A DNA stretch of 64,000 nucleotides, taken from Microbulbifer aggregans (GTDB taxonomy: Bacteria > Pseudomonadota > Gammaproteobacteria > Pseudomonadales > Cellvibrionaceae). The translations under genes were made by a program, and so were the position numbers. Below the pieces are notes generated by a model that saw nothing but the letters and a program-made list of their open reading frames with translations, made no database searches and was not told where the DNA came from. Location of the stretch: contig NZ_CP014143.1 in assembly GCF_001750105.1 (NCBI RefSeq), positions 372,001 through 436,000 on the forward strand, in the 5' to 3' direction. This document shows positions 52,117 through 61,300 of the stretch, in pieces (positions within the stretch are counted from its first letter, which is position 1; each line of letters starts with the position of its first letter).

Positions 52117-52420
52117 CACCCCCCCTTAAAACTCCAATAATTTATTCAAAGGCCATTGGCCTTATATCCCTTGGCCACTATTTCTTCAGGCAACCTACAA
52201 GACAAGCACCAAATGCCCCTGACATCAGTGACTTGGCGCTAATAAAATTTTATCGACTAGAAATAACTACACCTTGGCTCAAGCCGGCTTGCTCATCTGA
52301 TGAGCCATTGAGCATATTTTCAGGCACTGGAAAGTCAATGACTTACGAGACTTTTACTGTAAATAGAAGACTAAGCACTATATTTCTTGCCCTACGCGGT
52401 CTGATAGACTGGGGATATTC
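52117..52420. other. Non-coding, AT-rich region right of the cassette array
   Basis: About 300 bases between the rightmost cassette gene and the parC terminator. This is where an attI site, the array promoter or an integrase would be expected; neither an attC-type TAACGCC/GTTA pair nor an integrase is visible. A TTG-started frame on the plus strand has no coding character. Confidence 0.5.
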
Positions 52421-52455
52421 AAAAAAAAAGCCCTGCCGGTAAGGGCAGGGCTTTT
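52421..52455 (-). terminator. Strong Rho-independent terminator of parC
   Basis: On the minus strand AAAAGCCCTGCC and GGCAGGGCTTTT form a 12-bp stem with a 6-nt loop, followed by an uninterrupted run of T to nine bases. It lies 55 bases after the parC stop and shields the cassette region. Confidence 0.93.
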
Positions 52456-52509
52456 CGTTTCTGCTCGGGTAGTCGCTGGTTTATATCGACCAACCCATCG
52501 CACTTGTCG

Positions 52510-54759
52510 CTACTTTTCTACGACCTCAATCCGATCCACCTTCTGGAACCCTCGCGGCAGCTTGTTACCGCGCCGGCCGCGTTCGCCGATGTAGTGATCC
52601 AGTTCGGAGATCTTGATCTTGGTGTGGCGCTTGCCGGCGTGGATCACCAGCTGGGCCTTGCCTTCCAGTACCGCAACGCCGACAACGATCTCGTCGCGGC
52701 TGGCGGCGCGGGCGGAGGGGATGTTGACGATCTTGTTGCCCTTGCCCTTCGACAGCTCCGGCAATTCCGATACGGGGAACACCAGCATGCGGCCCTCACT
52801 GGTCACGGCGGCCAGCAGCGCCTCGTCCGGGTTTTCGATTTGCTGCGGTGGCAGCACGCGGGCGTTCTTTGGCAGGGTCAACATGGCCTTGCCGGCCTTG
52901 TTGCGCGATTGCAGGTCGGCCAGTTTCGCCACAAAACCGTAACCGGCATCGGAGGCCAGCAGCAGGCGCTGGTCGTCCGCCCCCATCAGCAGGCCTTCGA
53001 AGGTCGCGCCGGAGGGCGGGTTGATGCGGCCGCTTAGCGGCTCGCCCTGGCCGCGGGCAGACGGCAGTGTGTGGGTGGCGATGCCATAGCTGCGCCCGGT
53101 GCTGTCGAGCAGCAGCGCCATCTGGTTGCTCTTGCCGCGGGCGGCCAGCTTGAAGTGGTCGCCGGCCTTGTAGTTGAGCGAGGTGGGGTCGATCTCGTGG
53201 CCCTTGGCGGCACGGATCCAGCCCTTGTCGGACAGCACTACGGTAATGGGATCGGAAGACAGCAGGTCGGCGGCATCGAAGGCCTTGGCCTCGCCGCGCT
53301 CCACCAGTGGCGAGCGGCGCTCATCGCCGAACTCGTCGGCGGCCGCGAGCAGTTCTTTCTTGATCAGGGTCTTGAGGCGACGCGCACTGTCCAGGGTTTT
53401 GGTCAGATAGTCGCGCTCTTTTTCCAGCTCCGCCTGCTCGCCGCGAATCTTCATTTCCTCGAGGCGCGCCAGCTGGCGCAACTTGGTGTCGAGGATGTAT
53501 TCCGCCTGGGTGTCGGTGAGTTCGAAGCGGTCCATCAACGCCCGCTTGGGCTCGTCGTGGGTGCGGATGATCTCGATCACCTCATCGATATTGAGGAAGG
53601 CGATCAACAAACCGGCCAACAGGTGCAGGCGCTTTTCCACCTTGTCGAGGCGGAACTGCAGGCGACGTCTTGTGGTAACGGTACGGAAGCTGAGCCACTC
53701 GCTGAGGATCTTGTCCAGGGACTTCACCTGCGGGCGGCCGTCGATACCGATCATGTTGAGGTTGATGCGGTAGCTCTTTTCCAGATCGGTGGTGGCAAAC
53801 AGGTGGTTCATCACCTGCTCAAGATCCACACGATTGGATTTGGGCACGATGACCAGTCGGGTCGGGTTCTCGTGGTCGGACTCGTCGCGCAGGTCGGTGA
53901 CCATGGGCAGTTTCTTCGCCTGCATCTGCGCGGCGATCTGCTCCAGCACCTTGGAACCACTGGCCTGATACGGCAGCGCGGTGATGACGATATCGCCATC
54001 TTCCTTGCTCCACACCGCACGCATCTTCACCGAACCGCGGCCGGTCTCGTAGACCTTATGGATATCCTCGCGCGGGGTAATGATCTCCGCCTCGGTGGGC
54101 ATATCCGGGCCCTGGATGAACTCGCACAGCTCGGACACGGTGGCCTTGGGGTTTTCCAGCATGTGTACCGTGGCATCGACCACTTCACGCAAATTGTGCG
54201 GCGGGATATCGGTGGCCATGCCCACAGCGATACCGGTGGTGCCGTTCAGCAGGATATTCGGCACCCGCGCTGGCAGTACTGCCGGCTCGTCCATGGTGCC
54301 GTCAAAGTTCGGCTGCCAGTCGACGGTGCCCTGCCCCAGCTCGGACAGCAGCACTTCGGAGTACTTGCCCATGCGCGATTCGGTGTAACGCATGGCGGCG
54401 AAGGATTTGGGGTCATCCGGCGAGCCCCAGTTGCCCTGGCCGTCCACCAGCGGGTAGCGGTAGGAGAAGGGCTGCGCCATCAGCACCATGGCCTCGTACA
54501 CGGCGCTGTCGCCGTGCGGGTGGTACTTACCGATCACGTCGCCCACGGTACGCGCGGACTTCTTGTATTTGGCGGTATTCTTGAGGCCGAGCTCGCTCAT
54601 GGCGTAGACGATGCGCCGCTGCACCGGCTTCAGACCGTCGCCAATATTCGGCAGGGCGCGGTCCAGGATCACGTACATGGAGTAATCCAGGTAGGCCTTC
54701 TCGGTATATTCCTTTAGCGGCAGGCGCTCGGTCGCCTCATACACGGAGGGTTCGGTCAT
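52510..54759 (-). CDS. parC: DNA topoisomerase IV subunit A
   Basis: Cuts and rejoins DNA to unlink daughter chromosomes, together with ParE (not in the window). The 749-residue protein shows the ParC start [19 protein letters not shown], the quinolone-resistance region [16 protein letters not shown] with the sensitive-type Ser and Glu, catalytic tyrosine in [15 protein letters not shown], and [18 protein letters not shown]. The C-terminal beta-pinwheel repeats (about 500-749) are degenerate compared with GyrA and lack a clear GyrA box, supporting ParC. Confidence 0.96.
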   Translation of the reverse strand: MTEPSVYEATERLPLKEYTEKAYLDYSMYVILDRALPNIGDGLKPVQRRIVYAMSELGLKNTAKYKKSARTVGDVIGKYHPHGDSAVYEAMVLMAQPFSYRYPLVDGQGNWGSPDDPKSFAAMRYTESRMGKYSEVLLSELGQGTVDWQPNFDGTMDEPAVLPARVPNILLNGTTGIAVGMATDIPPHNLREVVDATVHMLENPKATVSELCEFIQGPDMPTEAEIITPREDIHKVYETGRGSVKMRAVWSKEDGDIVITALPYQASGSKVLEQIAAQMQAKKLPMVTDLRDESDHENPTRLVIVPKSNRVDLEQVMNHLFATTDLEKSYRINLNMIGIDGRPQVKSLDKILSEWLSFRTVTTRRRLQFRLDKVEKRLHLLAGLLIAFLNIDEVIEIIRTHDEPKRALMDRFELTDTQAEYILDTKLRQLARLEEMKIRGEQAELEKERDYLTKTLDSARRLKTLIKKELLAAADEFGDERRSPLVERGEAKAFDAADLLSSDPITVVLSDKGWIRAAKGHEIDPTSLNYKAGDHFKLAARGKSNQMALLLDSTGRSYGIATHTLPSARGQGEPLSGRINPPSGATFEGLLMGADDQRLLLASDAGYGFVAKLADLQSRNKAGKAMLTLPKNARVLPPQQIENPDEALLAAVTSEGRMLVFPVSELPELSKGKGNKIVNIPSARAASRDEIVVGVAVLEGKAQLVIHAGKRHTKIKISELDHYIGERGRRGNKLPRGFQKVDRIEVVEK

Positions 54760-54917
54760 ACTGCATCCGTCTCGTTATTCTGTTCGGAAGAGGCGGATTA
54801 TGGCGGCAAGCGGCGAGCGGTTCAAAGGGAAGGATCCGCTTCATAACGCTCTGACAGCCCTGACCGGTTAGCCGTACAATCCTCCAATCTCTTTTCAGAA
54901 CACAGGAAATAGCCCCC

Positions 54918-55532
54918 TTGGCATCTGGCGCCCTCACACTCGACCACCTCAAAGCTGGTGATCTGGATCCCGTTTCCCAGACCATCGCCCCCGGTGAGAT
55001 CCTCTGCCTGTCCGGCCCCTCCGGCAGCGGCAAGAGCCGCCTGCTGCGTGCGGTCGCCGACCTGGATCCCCATGAGGGCAGCGTCAGTATCGCTGGCGAG
55101 TCTCAGCAGGAGCTGCGCGGCCATTCCTGGCGCCGGGCGGTGATGATGGTACCGGCAGACAGCGCCTGGTGGTTTGAGACCGTGGGCGAACACATGCCCG
55201 CACCGATGACTGAGGCGCTCAAACAACTGGGCTTCGATACGGAGGTATCGGACTGGTCCATCGACCGCCTGTCTTCAGGCGAGAAGCAACGGCTGGCGCT
55301 GGTGCGCGCCCTCGCCTACCAACCCCGCGCCCTGCTGCTGGATGAGCCCACCGCCAACCTGGACCCTGATGCCACCCGCGAGACCGAGCAGTGGCTGTGC
55401 AAGATGATCCGCGAGCAGTCGTTACCGACACTCTGGGTCGCCCACGACCGCGAGCAGATCAAACGGGTGGCTGACCGCCACCTGCATATCGAAGGCACGC
55501 GGTTGGTGGAAAGCAGCGGGGAGAAGGGCTGA
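54918..55532 (+). CDS. fetA: Iron/metal export ABC transporter ATP-binding protein (FetA/YbbL)
   Basis: A 204-residue ATPase. Walker A is LSGPSGSGKSRLLRA near residue 31, the Q-loop region is VMMVPADSAWW, signature LSSGEKQRLALVRAL, Walker B ALLLDEPTANLD and switch histidine WVAHDREQI. It pairs with the following UPF0014 permease, matching E. coli FetAB, which lowers cellular iron and helps against peroxide. The start is a TTG with AGGAAAT upstream. It is divergent from parC. Confidence 0.88.
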   Translation: MASGALTLDHLKAGDLDPVSQTIAPGEILCLSGPSGSGKSRLLRAVADLDPHEGSVSIAGESQQELRGHSWRRAVMMVPADSAWWFETVGEHMPAPMTEALKQLGFDTEVSDWSIDRLSSGEKQRLALVRALAYQPRALLLDEPTANLDPDATRETEQWLCKMIREQSLPTLWVAHDREQIKRVADRHLHIEGTRLVESSGEKG

Positions 55533-56329
55533 TGGATGTGATCGAACTCAGCTGGTGGCAACTGGCGATGGCGGCGACGCTGGTGCTGGCGCTCGCCGGC
55601 TGTGTTTACTGGGCACGGCTCGGTGTCGGTAATTCACTGCTGATTGCCGCCGCCCGCACCGCCCTGCAGCTGACCCTGGTGGGCTTTGTGCTGGAAGCGC
55701 TGTTTGCAGTGGGCAAGCCGCTGTGGGTGGCACTGATGGGGCTGGGCATGCTGTTGCTGGCCGGCCGCGAGGTAATGGCGCGGCAAAATTACCGGCTGCG
55801 TGGCGCCTGGGGCTTTGCCATCGGCACGGTGTCGATGTTCGTGTCCGCGTTCAGCGTCACCGTGCTGATGTTGATCGTCGTGATCGGGCCGACACCCTGG
55901 TATTCGCCGCAATATGCCATTCCGCTGCTGGGCATGCTGCTGGGCAATACCATGACCGGTATCGCCCTGGCGCTGGATCGACTGACCGAGGGTGTGCGGC
56001 GCGAGCGCCAGCTGGTGGAAGGGCGCCTGATGCTGGGACAGACCTGGCGCGAGGCCTGTGGCGAACTGCGCCGTGACGCCATGCGTTCGGGGCTAATGCC
56101 GATCATCAACGCCATGGCGGCGGCGGGTATCGTATCACTGCCGGGCATGATGACCGGCCAGATTCTGTCCGGCACCGCGCCGGCACTGGCGGTGAAATAC
56201 CAGATACTGATTATGTTCACCATCGCCGCCGGCACCGGTTTCGGCACCTTCCTCGCTGTCAGCGTCGCCTCGCGACGCCTGTTCGATAGCAACGAGCGCT
56301 TGCGACTGGACCGGCTAAAGAGTGCGTAA
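55532..56329 (+). CDS. fetB: Iron export ABC transporter permease (FetB, UPF0014)
   Basis: A 265-residue inner-membrane protein with about seven helices. UPF0014 motifs are ARTALQLTLVGFVLEALF near residue 38, PLLGMLLGNTMTGIALALDRL near residue 128 and the coupling region RDAMRSGLMPIINAMAAAGIVSLPGMMTGQ split across residues 185-215. The start overlaps the fetA stop as TGATG. It is convergent with the aconitase gene. Confidence 0.92.
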   Translation: MDVIELSWWQLAMAATLVLALAGCVYWARLGVGNSLLIAAARTALQLTLVGFVLEALFAVGKPLWVALMGLGMLLLAGREVMARQNYRLRGAWGFAIGTVSMFVSAFSVTVLMLIVVIGPTPWYSPQYAIPLLGMLLGNTMTGIALALDRLTEGVRRERQLVEGRLMLGQTWREACGELRRDAMRSGLMPIINAMAAAGIVSLPGMMTGQILSGTAPALAVKYQILIMFTIAAGTGFGTFLAVSVASRRLFDSNERLRLDRLKSA

Positions 56330-56349
56330 CTGAGCTTCCGGAAATCCGA

Positions 56350-58296
56350 TCAATCATCGATATCCGGATGCTCCTTGCGCGTCTTGTTGATCAGGCCGCC
56401 CAGGCGCAGCGTTTCGATTTCCTCTTCGGATAAATCGTGTTTTACCTTCAGCGTATCTCCGGAGGACTTGATCGTGATTTCCACCGGCTTGCCCGGCTCC
56501 AACTGCCCGACGGGATTATCAAGCTCCAATTCCGCATCCTGCTCGATCTTGTCGTAGTCCGCGGGATCATCAAACAGCAGCGGCAGCACACCGAAATTAA
56601 TTAAATTGCGGCGGTGGATGCGCGCCATGCTCTTGGCGATGACACAACGCACGCCCAGAAAGCGCGGGGCGATGGCGGCATGCTCGCGGCTGGAACCCTG
56701 GCCGTAATTTTCACCGCCCACCACAAAGCAGTCACCATCAACTTTCATCGCGCGATCGTAAAATTCCTTGTCCACGCGGGAGAAGGTATAGCGGCTGATC
56801 TCTGGGATATTGGAGCGCAGTGGCAGTATCTCGGCGCCGGCCGGCAGGATCTCGTCGGTGGAAACGTTGTCGCCGGCCTTCAGCAGTACCGGTGCGATCA
56901 GTTTTTCCGGCAGGCCCTCGAAGTCCGGCAGCGGCTTGATATTCGGCCCCTTGACCAGCTCCACCTCGGTAGGAATTTCCTGCGGAGCCAGCAGCGATGG
57001 CCGCATATCCGGCAGCTGCCCTGGCTCCTCGAAACTCGGATACTCCATCTCCATGTCGCGGGGATCGGTGATCTCCCCCTTGAGCGCACTGGCGGTGGCG
57101 GTCTCCGGGCTGCACAGGTAGACCTCATCCTCCTCGGTGCCGGAACGGCCGGGGAAATTGCGCGGCACCGTGCGCAGGCTGATGCGGCCGCTGGCCGGCG
57201 CCTGCCCCATACCGATACAACCACCGCAACCGGTCTGGTGCAGCCGTGCCCCGGACTCCAGCAGTTTACCGAGATCTCCACTGCGGCTGATCTGCTCCAG
57301 CAGCTGCCGGGTAGAGGGATTGATATCGAACGAAACCCGGTCATCCACGCGCTGACCTGCCACCATTTGTGCCGGAATCACGAAGTCACGCAATCCCGGG
57401 TTGGCGGAGGAGCCGATATAGCTCTGGTAGATGGGCTTGCCGGCCACCTCACTGACCTTTACCACCTTGTCCGGGCTGGATGGGCACGCAATCAGCGGTT
57501 CCAGCGACGATAGATCGATGGTGTCTTCCTCGTCGTAGCTGGCGCCCTCATCCGCTTTCAACTCGGTAAAATCCTCCTCGCGCTGCTGCTGGCGCAGGAA
57601 AGCCTGCACGGCCTCGTCGGCGGGAAAGACGCTGGAAGTTGCGCCCAGTTCCTGCCCCATATTGGCGATCACATGGCGATCCATGGCGGTGAGATTTTTT
57701 AGCCCCGGGCCGTGGTACTCGACAATTTTATTCACGCAGCCTTTCACCGTCTGCCGGCGCAGCATTTCCAGGATCACATCCTTGGCGCTGACCCAGGGCG
57801 GCAGCTCGCCCTCGAGGCGCACACCGAGAATTTTCGGCATAGTGAGAGAGAACGGCATGCCCGCCATGGCCAATGCCACCTGCAGCCCACCGGCGCCGAT
57901 TGCCAGCATCCCCATGGAGCCTGCTGCGCAGGTGTGACTATCGGATCCCAGCAGGGTCTTGCCCGGTTTGCCAAAGCAGCACATGTGCACCGCATGGCTG
58001 ATACCGTTCCCCGGGCGCGAATACCAGAGGCCCCACTTGCGGCAGGCGCTACGCAGGAACAGGTGATCGTCCGCGTTCTTGAAATCCGTCTGCAGCAGGT
58101 TGTGGTCCACGTATTGCGCTGACAGCTCGGTCTTTACCCGTGGCAGGCCCAGCGCCTCGAACTCCAGCATCACCATGGTGCCGGTGGCATCCTGGGTCAG
58201 GGTCTGGTCGATTTTCAGTTCGATGGGTGAGCCGGGCTCCAGGGAGCCGCTCTCCAGGTGGGACTCGATCAGTTTGTGGGCGAGATTCTTGGCCAT
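56350..58296 (-). CDS. Aconitate hydratase (mitochondrial/short AcnA type)
   Basis: Interconverts citrate and isocitrate in the TCA cycle. At 648 residues it is much shorter than AcnA or AcnB and belongs to the third group, related to mitochondrial-like aconitase and homoaconitase. The Fe-S cluster cysteines are in LLGSDSHTCAAGSMG near residue 125 and HQTGCGGCIGMGQAP near residue 357. Swivel-domain motifs are NVSTDEILPAG near residue 478 and GENYGQGSSREHAAIAPRFLG. ATG at MAKNLAHKLIE is clear. Single gene. Confidence 0.93.
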   Translation of the reverse strand: MAKNLAHKLIESHLESGSLEPGSPIELKIDQTLTQDATGTMVMLEFEALGLPRVKTELSAQYVDHNLLQTDFKNADDHLFLRSACRKWGLWYSRPGNGISHAVHMCCFGKPGKTLLGSDSHTCAAGSMGMLAIGAGGLQVALAMAGMPFSLTMPKILGVRLEGELPPWVSAKDVILEMLRRQTVKGCVNKIVEYHGPGLKNLTAMDRHVIANMGQELGATSSVFPADEAVQAFLRQQQREEDFTELKADEGASYDEEDTIDLSSLEPLIACPSSPDKVVKVSEVAGKPIYQSYIGSSANPGLRDFVIPAQMVAGQRVDDRVSFDINPSTRQLLEQISRSGDLGKLLESGARLHQTGCGGCIGMGQAPASGRISLRTVPRNFPGRSGTEEDEVYLCSPETATASALKGEITDPRDMEMEYPSFEEPGQLPDMRPSLLAPQEIPTEVELVKGPNIKPLPDFEGLPEKLIAPVLLKAGDNVSTDEILPAGAEILPLRSNIPEISRYTFSRVDKEFYDRAMKVDGDCFVVGGENYGQGSSREHAAIAPRFLGVRCVIAKSMARIHRRNLINFGVLPLLFDDPADYDKIEQDAELELDNPVGQLEPGKPVEITIKSSGDTLKVKHDLSEEEIETLRLGGLINKTRKEHPDIDD

Positions 58297-58338
58297 ATGG
58301 AGGACGCTCCCTGAGCTTTTAAATGGATGGACATCGGA

Positions 58339-61300
58339 CTAGCGGGAGAACTCCACCCGTGGTGAGTCAAAGTCACTGCCGTCATAGTCCGGCGCACACT
58401 GAATAAATTCACCTGCCGAAACCCCGCGCTCCAGCAGATAGCGCTCTACCTGTCGACTGCGACGCTGCGCCAATTCCTGCAGCTCCTCGAAAATCTCGAT
58501 CGGCGGATCGCGATAAAACTTTTCCCGCACCCTGCGACTGCCACGCTCTCCCGGCGTACTGCCGGGATAGAGTGCCATCCAGTCCCGTGCATTGGCGATA
58601 CCGCAGATCCCCGGGCGAGCGTCGGGTTTTTCCTGCAGTGTTTCGGCCACTTCGGTCAATTCCTGACGCGCCTGCGCACTCAGCTCAATGCTGCCTGGCG
58701 CGAAATCAATCGGATCGAGCAGCACCAGATTTTTAAAGCGCCCCCAGGCCCGACTGGCCAGCGTGTAAAAACCGACGGGGCTGAAGTAGCTGAACAGTGC
58801 CTCCAGGATTGCCTGCTGCAACAGGTCGCTGAAAATGTAGCTGAATGAGAAGTTTGGATCGTAGAGATCGCCGGTAACCGGCATCTGGAAGTTCACATTG
58901 CGATCCCGGTCTTCCATCAATAGCAGTGCGATATCCAGGGGAATCATCGACGGCTCCACCGGCAGCTGATCACTCTCGCGCACGCGCCGCAGACGAATCT
59001 TGTTCAGTTGCATATGCGCCAGTGCGTCCACCTCATTGGCGCGGACTTCGATATCAAACCGGGCATCCAGCTGCCCCTGCAGGATTTTGTAACCGAGCAG
59101 GTTGGCGATGTAGGGTTGGGCAGGAATCAGATTGGCATTGGCGATATAACCAAGCAGTGTGGCATCCCACTTTTCGATATCGAGATAATCCAGTTGACCT
59201 GCCATATGCACCTCACCGAAACCTCCGGGACGTCCGCCGAGCAGGATCTCGGCGGGAGCATCGCCGGGATGGTTACTGGCTCCCAGCAGCAGCACATTAA
59301 TCTGGCGAATCGGCAGTTTGGCACGGTACACATCCTGACGGTCGAGCCAGGTAAAGCGGCCACGGTCCACATACATCTCACCGAGCCGATAGCGGAAAGG
59401 AGAGCGCTCGCTGGCCGCCTCTTCCACCTCTCTGACAGCTGTCGAGGTGGGTTCACCCAAAAGCTCCGAGATGCCCTCGCGCACCGGGAAACGCCCCCGG
59501 TCGTCCCGGGCCAGGATAATCCGTGGGCGCGTGAAAAAGGCGCGCTGCACATCCAATTGCTGTCGCGGCAGATCGAACTCCATATCCTGCAGCAGCGCAT
59601 CACCGCTCTCTAGCTGCCATGCGTGACGATCGTATTCCGGCGCGTGCTCCGCGCGCCCCAGCAGGCCGAAGTCCTTCACGAAAAGCTCCGCCAATGTGAA
59701 GTGCCCCTTATCGGCAAGAAGCTGCTGCAGCAGAGCAGACTCCGCTTTTATCAGCCGTTTGCCGTCACCACTCAGCACCCGTAATTCAGACAGCTCCAAG
59801 CGGGCCAGCTCCAGCTGGTCGCGGCCACCCTGCACGGAGCCACTGGCACTGATCGACTCCAATGTCAGGCAGTGATTGAGGCGCTCTACATAGCCCGCCG
59901 GCAGGCAGCCCGCGGCGCCCTCCACGGTAAAACCGCTGAACGCCACTGTCCCGGCGCCAACCGCGAGGCGCTCCACCGAGGCGCGCTGCAGCTGCAGGAG
60001 TTCGGCCGGCAGGCCGGCAGGAAAACCCTGTTGGCGCAACTGGATACCGTCGACCGACAACCCCAGTAATTCCGTCACCGTACCGGCAGCAGTCTGGCGA
60101 CGCTCGATACCCTGTAGCTCCACCCGGCCAAATTCGTAACAGGGTGAGAGCCGGCCGCCCACCAGCCAGGCGGCTGGCAGGCAGCCACTGATTTCCGCCA
60201 GCTCACCGACCGCTCGCTCCATGCCGGTCTGGCTGTCGCGATAGACCGGCTCACTAAGTTGCACCGTTGCAGAGGCGCCACCGGCACTCTCGGCGCCAAA
60301 ACCGAGACCGGTAAGGCGGACCGCGCCACTGACAGAGAAGGGCTGGCTCAACGAGAGCTGCTCGGCACCGGGCAGACTGAGTTCGCGCAGGAACAGGCAA
60401 CGCGGCGATGCGCTGCCATCAGCTCCGGGGCGGCAGGCCCGGATTCCCCGCAGGGAAAAATCTGTCAGGCCGAGTTGGGTGCCGCCTTCCCACTGCAGCT
60501 GTCCCCAGCCGAGACTCTGGAAGGCGAAGGCTGGTTGACTGCCGCCCCCCAGCGACAGCGGTGCCGACTCCAGCGCCGCCAGTGTCACACTTGGATCCCC
60601 CTCCCCGAAAACGACGCGACTGCCCGAGGCCAGTTGCAGCCAGCCCCAGTCAAGGCAACCGTCGCCGGTAGCACCGGGCAGCAGATTACCCAGGCCGCAG
60701 GCCTCGATGTTTTCTAGCCGCAGACTGCCCAGTTGAATCGTGTCCGAGGTAAAAGCGAGGGCGCCCAGCTGCAACGTCTCCAGCCGCCACTGCGGTTCTC
60801 CTCCAGGAGCCGCGAGGAAGCTGATTGGTCCGGCAGCCAGGTCGCTGGCAACGGGTGAACTGCGCAGATTCCGGATGTCGAGACAGCGGGGCAAAACGAC
60901 CTCCCCAGCCTGCAGGGCCTCGCCGGTTGGCAGGCAGGCGGTCAGTTCCTCCAGCTCCAGGCTGCCCAGTTCCAGCACATCGGCGGCTGCGGGCGGACCG
61001 GGCCAATCCACCCGCAACCGCTCCGTGGTGAAGCCGTGCAGGTCCAGCGCCATTCTGTCGCCGAGTCCGGTCAGTTGTAGCTGGCGGATAGCGGTGCCGT
61101 CGAGATTCGCGGCCAGGCGCCGTTCGAACAATGTGAATTGCGCCGCGGGGCCGAGCTGTAGTTCCTCCACCTGCGTACAGCGGACCGAAAGCGGCGACAC
61201 CAGCGATCCCCCTGGCAGGCAACCGTCCAGGGTCTGCAGGGCAAGGTCCGGCAGAAACACTTGCAGCCGACCGCCCCCCGGTGCCATACGCACTTTCCCC

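Noticed and set aside
52233..52442. A 69-residue plus-strand frame
   Set aside because: TTG start without a ribosome binding site, no family, and it runs into the parC terminator.
53071..54717. A 548-residue frame opposite parC
   Set aside because: It is the antisense of a clearly conserved gene; such long frames are expected in GC-rich DNA. The same holds for the frame at 17228-19042 opposite radA and ppk2.
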